A stretch of 6,148 bases of DNA, taken from the NCBI GenBank assembly GCA_013003335.1, contig JABDJT010000180.1, positions 1 to 6,148 on the forward strand, read 5' to 3'. Source of the stretch: Verrucomicrobiales bacterium (GTDB taxonomy: Bacteria; Verrucomicrobiota; Verrucomicrobiia; Verrucomicrobiales; DEV007). How positions within the stretch are numbered: position 1 is the stretch's first letter; each line of letters starts with the position of its first letter. Below are positions 4,868 to 6,148 of the stretch, one piece after another. Both the position numbers and the translations under genes were made by a program. Below the pieces are notes generated by a model. It was not told the origin of the DNA. It saw nothing but the letters and a program-made list of their open reading frames with translations, and did not search any database.

Positions 4868-6148
4868 TCACTTCTTCGGTGCGGGCGCTGGCGCAGGTGC
4901 GGGGGCCGGTTCGGCTTGGGCTTCCTCCCGCCTCGGGAGGGCCTCAAGATATTTCTTTTTCAACTCGTCGATTTTCGCCTTTTGGGCGGCGAGCTGTTTT
5001 TCGAGTTCCAGCTTTTCCGCCTCTGCTTTTTTCAAAGCTGCAGCTTTGGCGGCTTCAATTTTGGCCCGTTCGGAGATTACGGCAGGCGTTTTGGCGGCGA
5101 CGTCCGAGGCTTTAACCACGGTTTCCTTGGTTTTGTCAGCCTTGCTGTAGGATTGCTTGAGAAGGTTTTCGAGCGAACCGAGTTGCTGCTTCAAGGCTGC
5201 GATTTCCTTTTCCAGTTCTTCCGGAGTTTTTTCGGGGAGAACTTTCTCCACTGCAACGGCGACCGCTTCGGCTTTGTCCGGGTCTGCGGCCACGGCAGGG
5301 TCGGAGGGAGATTCCTCTTCTTTCGGTGAGCCCACTTGAGCGGCCCCGGGATCATCGATTTCGACATCGGAGGCGACTTCTTCAATCACTTCCTCCCGCA
5401 CCTCAGCCACGGCGCGGGCCGAAGCGAGTTCGAGAGCTTTTTCCAAAACCTGGGAAGTGGTGAGGGCGAGTTCTTTCGTACCCTCTTCGACGGTCTTTTT
5501 CGCTGTAGCGAGGGTTTTCTCAGCCTCCACGCGGGCGCCGGTCGCTTCTTTCAATTCAGTGCCTTTATCAGCCAGGTCTTCGACTTTTTCGTCGAGATCG
5601 ACTTCCATGTCCTCGAGTTCCTCTTTTTCTTCGTGAGCTTCGAGGTTGATGGCAGCGGCCTTGTATTTTTTGACGAGAAACTCGTTGGTTTTGACTTCGA
5701 GTTTGGCCACTTCGACAGACTTTTTGGCGTCGGCTTCCTTTTTCGCGATGGCAGTGACGGCTGCGGTCGCTGCCTCCTTCTGCTTGGTCAATGTTTCGAC
5801 AAGCTGGGTTGCCTTGGTCAATTCGGCACGAGTCTGGTTCAATTTTGTGTTGGTCTCGGCGAGCGACTTGTTTTTCGCATTCAAATCGTCGGTGGCAACT
5901 TTCACGGCGGCGTTGGCCTGGTCACGGGCGGCGAGGGTGTTTTTCACATTCACATCGGCAGTGGCCATTGCTTTGTTTGCATTGTCCAGATTGGCTTTGT
6001 TCGTAGCGAGAACTTTTGCGGCGTTTGTGTTTTCCGTTGTCCGCTGAGCAAACAGCTGTTTGGCCTTGGCTTGCCCGGCTTTGGCTGCGGTTTCCTTGTC
6101 TCTCCAGGGTTTGAGAGCGGCGTTGGCATCGGCCAGGGCTTTGACGGC
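4868..6148 (-). CDS. Ala/Lys/Glu-rich coiled-coil protein, N-terminus outside window
   Basis: The minus-strand frame is open from the right edge to the TGA at 4868, giving 426 residues without the true start; the ATG at 5968 is internal, since the 60 codons before it have the same composition and no stop. The first ~200 residues are long heptad-like helices rich in Ala, Lys, Thr and Glu (for example DLNAKNKSLAETNTKLNQ), followed by a very acidic stretch (EEKEELEDMEVDLDEKVEDL). A Pro/Glu/Asp-rich linker (around IDDPGAAQVGSPKEEE) precedes a second coiled coil, including ELEKEIAALKQQLGSLENLL and LEKQLAAQKAKIDELKKKYL. The protein ends in an (AP)n tail and KK. No cysteine or enzymatic motif is visible. 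Similar Ala-rich coiled coils occur in verrucomicrobial and planctomycetal WD40/cytochrome-type proteins, so another domain may lie beyond the edge. That is an inference; function is unknown. Confidence 0.85.
   Translation of the reverse strand, partial: AVKALADANAALKPWRDKETAAKAGQAKAKQLFAQRTTENTNAAKVLATNKANLDNANKAMATADVNVKNTLAARDQANAAVKVATDDLNAKNKSLAETNTKLNQTRAELTKATQLVETLTKQKEAATAAVTAIAKKEADAKKSVEVAKLEVKTNEFLVKKYKAAAINLEAHEEKEELEDMEVDLDEKVEDLADKGTELKEATGARVEAEKTLATAKKTVEEGTKELALTTSQVLEKALELASARAVAEVREEVIEEVASDVEIDDPGAAQVGSPKEEESPSDPAVAADPDKAEAVAVAVEKVLPEKTPEELEKEIAALKQQLGSLENLLKQSYSKADKTKETVVKASDVAAKTPAVISERAKIEAAKAAALKKAEAEKLELEKQLAAQKAKIDELKKKYLEALPRREEAQAEPAPAPAPAPAPKK

Noticed and set aside
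4832..5329. Plus-strand Phe/Gly-rich 165-residue frame
   Set aside because: The Phe/Leu/Gly repeats are the antisense of Lys/Glu/Ala codons in the coiled-coil gene. The same holds for the hydrophobic plus-strand frame at 5646-6047, which mimics a membrane protein.
5968..6148. ATG 5968 as the true start of the coiled-coil protein
   Set aside because: The same frame is open for all 60 codons upstream to the window edge and encodes the same Ala/Lys/Thr-rich helix, so the gene continues beyond the window.
1..6148. A defence system, CRISPR array, mobile element or biosynthetic cluster
   Set aside because: I found no direct-repeat arrays, transposase or integrase motifs, terminal repeats, toxin-antitoxin pairs or nuclease/helicase genes. 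The genes present are of common metabolic, ribosomal and envelope types.

Overview
The window is a piece of a Gram-negative-type bacterial chromosome with moderately high GC, and the best guess is the Verrucomicrobiota/Planctomycetota group. The clues are a secreted protein with an SHD1-like segment, a long Ala/Lys/Glu-rich coiled-coil protein with a Pro-Ala tail, a bS21 ribosomal protein with a Lys/Arg-rich C-terminus, and translation starts that lack Shine-Dalgarno motifs. This placement rests on family resemblance only; no phylogenetic marker was compared.

Layout. (1) Positions 1-2840 are three minus-strand genes read right to left: a dihydrodipicolinate synthase/N-acetylneuraminate lyase-family protein (2840-1746), a sugar phosphate isomerase/epimerase-type TIM barrel (1749-916, ATGA overlap with the first), and a secreted protein with an SHD1-like segment (853 to beyond the left edge). 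(2) A short divergent control region (about 2841-3048) separates them from a plus-strand minimal M48 zinc metallopeptidase (3049-3675). (3) A good sigma70-like promoter (3695-3723) precedes rpsU (bS21, 3769-3987), which ends at a strong intrinsic terminator with a UUCG loop (4017-4043). (4) Convergent to rpsU lie two minus-strand genes: a classical short-chain dehydrogenase (4773-4048) and, upstream of it, the C-terminal 426 residues of a coiled-coil protein (4868 to beyond the right edge). The 94-bp gap between these two holds three inverted repeats.

How the genes may work together. The aldolase-like and isomerase-like TIM barrels are translationally coupled and probably act on the same small sugar, sugar acid or keto-acid; the substrate cannot be read from sequence. 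The other genes look like independent housekeeping or envelope functions. There is no sign of an insertion sequence, phage, CRISPR array, tRNA or rRNA. The region looks like ordinary chromosome. The points most worth a second look are the altered active site of the DHDPS-family protein, the SD-less rpsU leader, the hairpin-rich gap and the coiled-coil protein.
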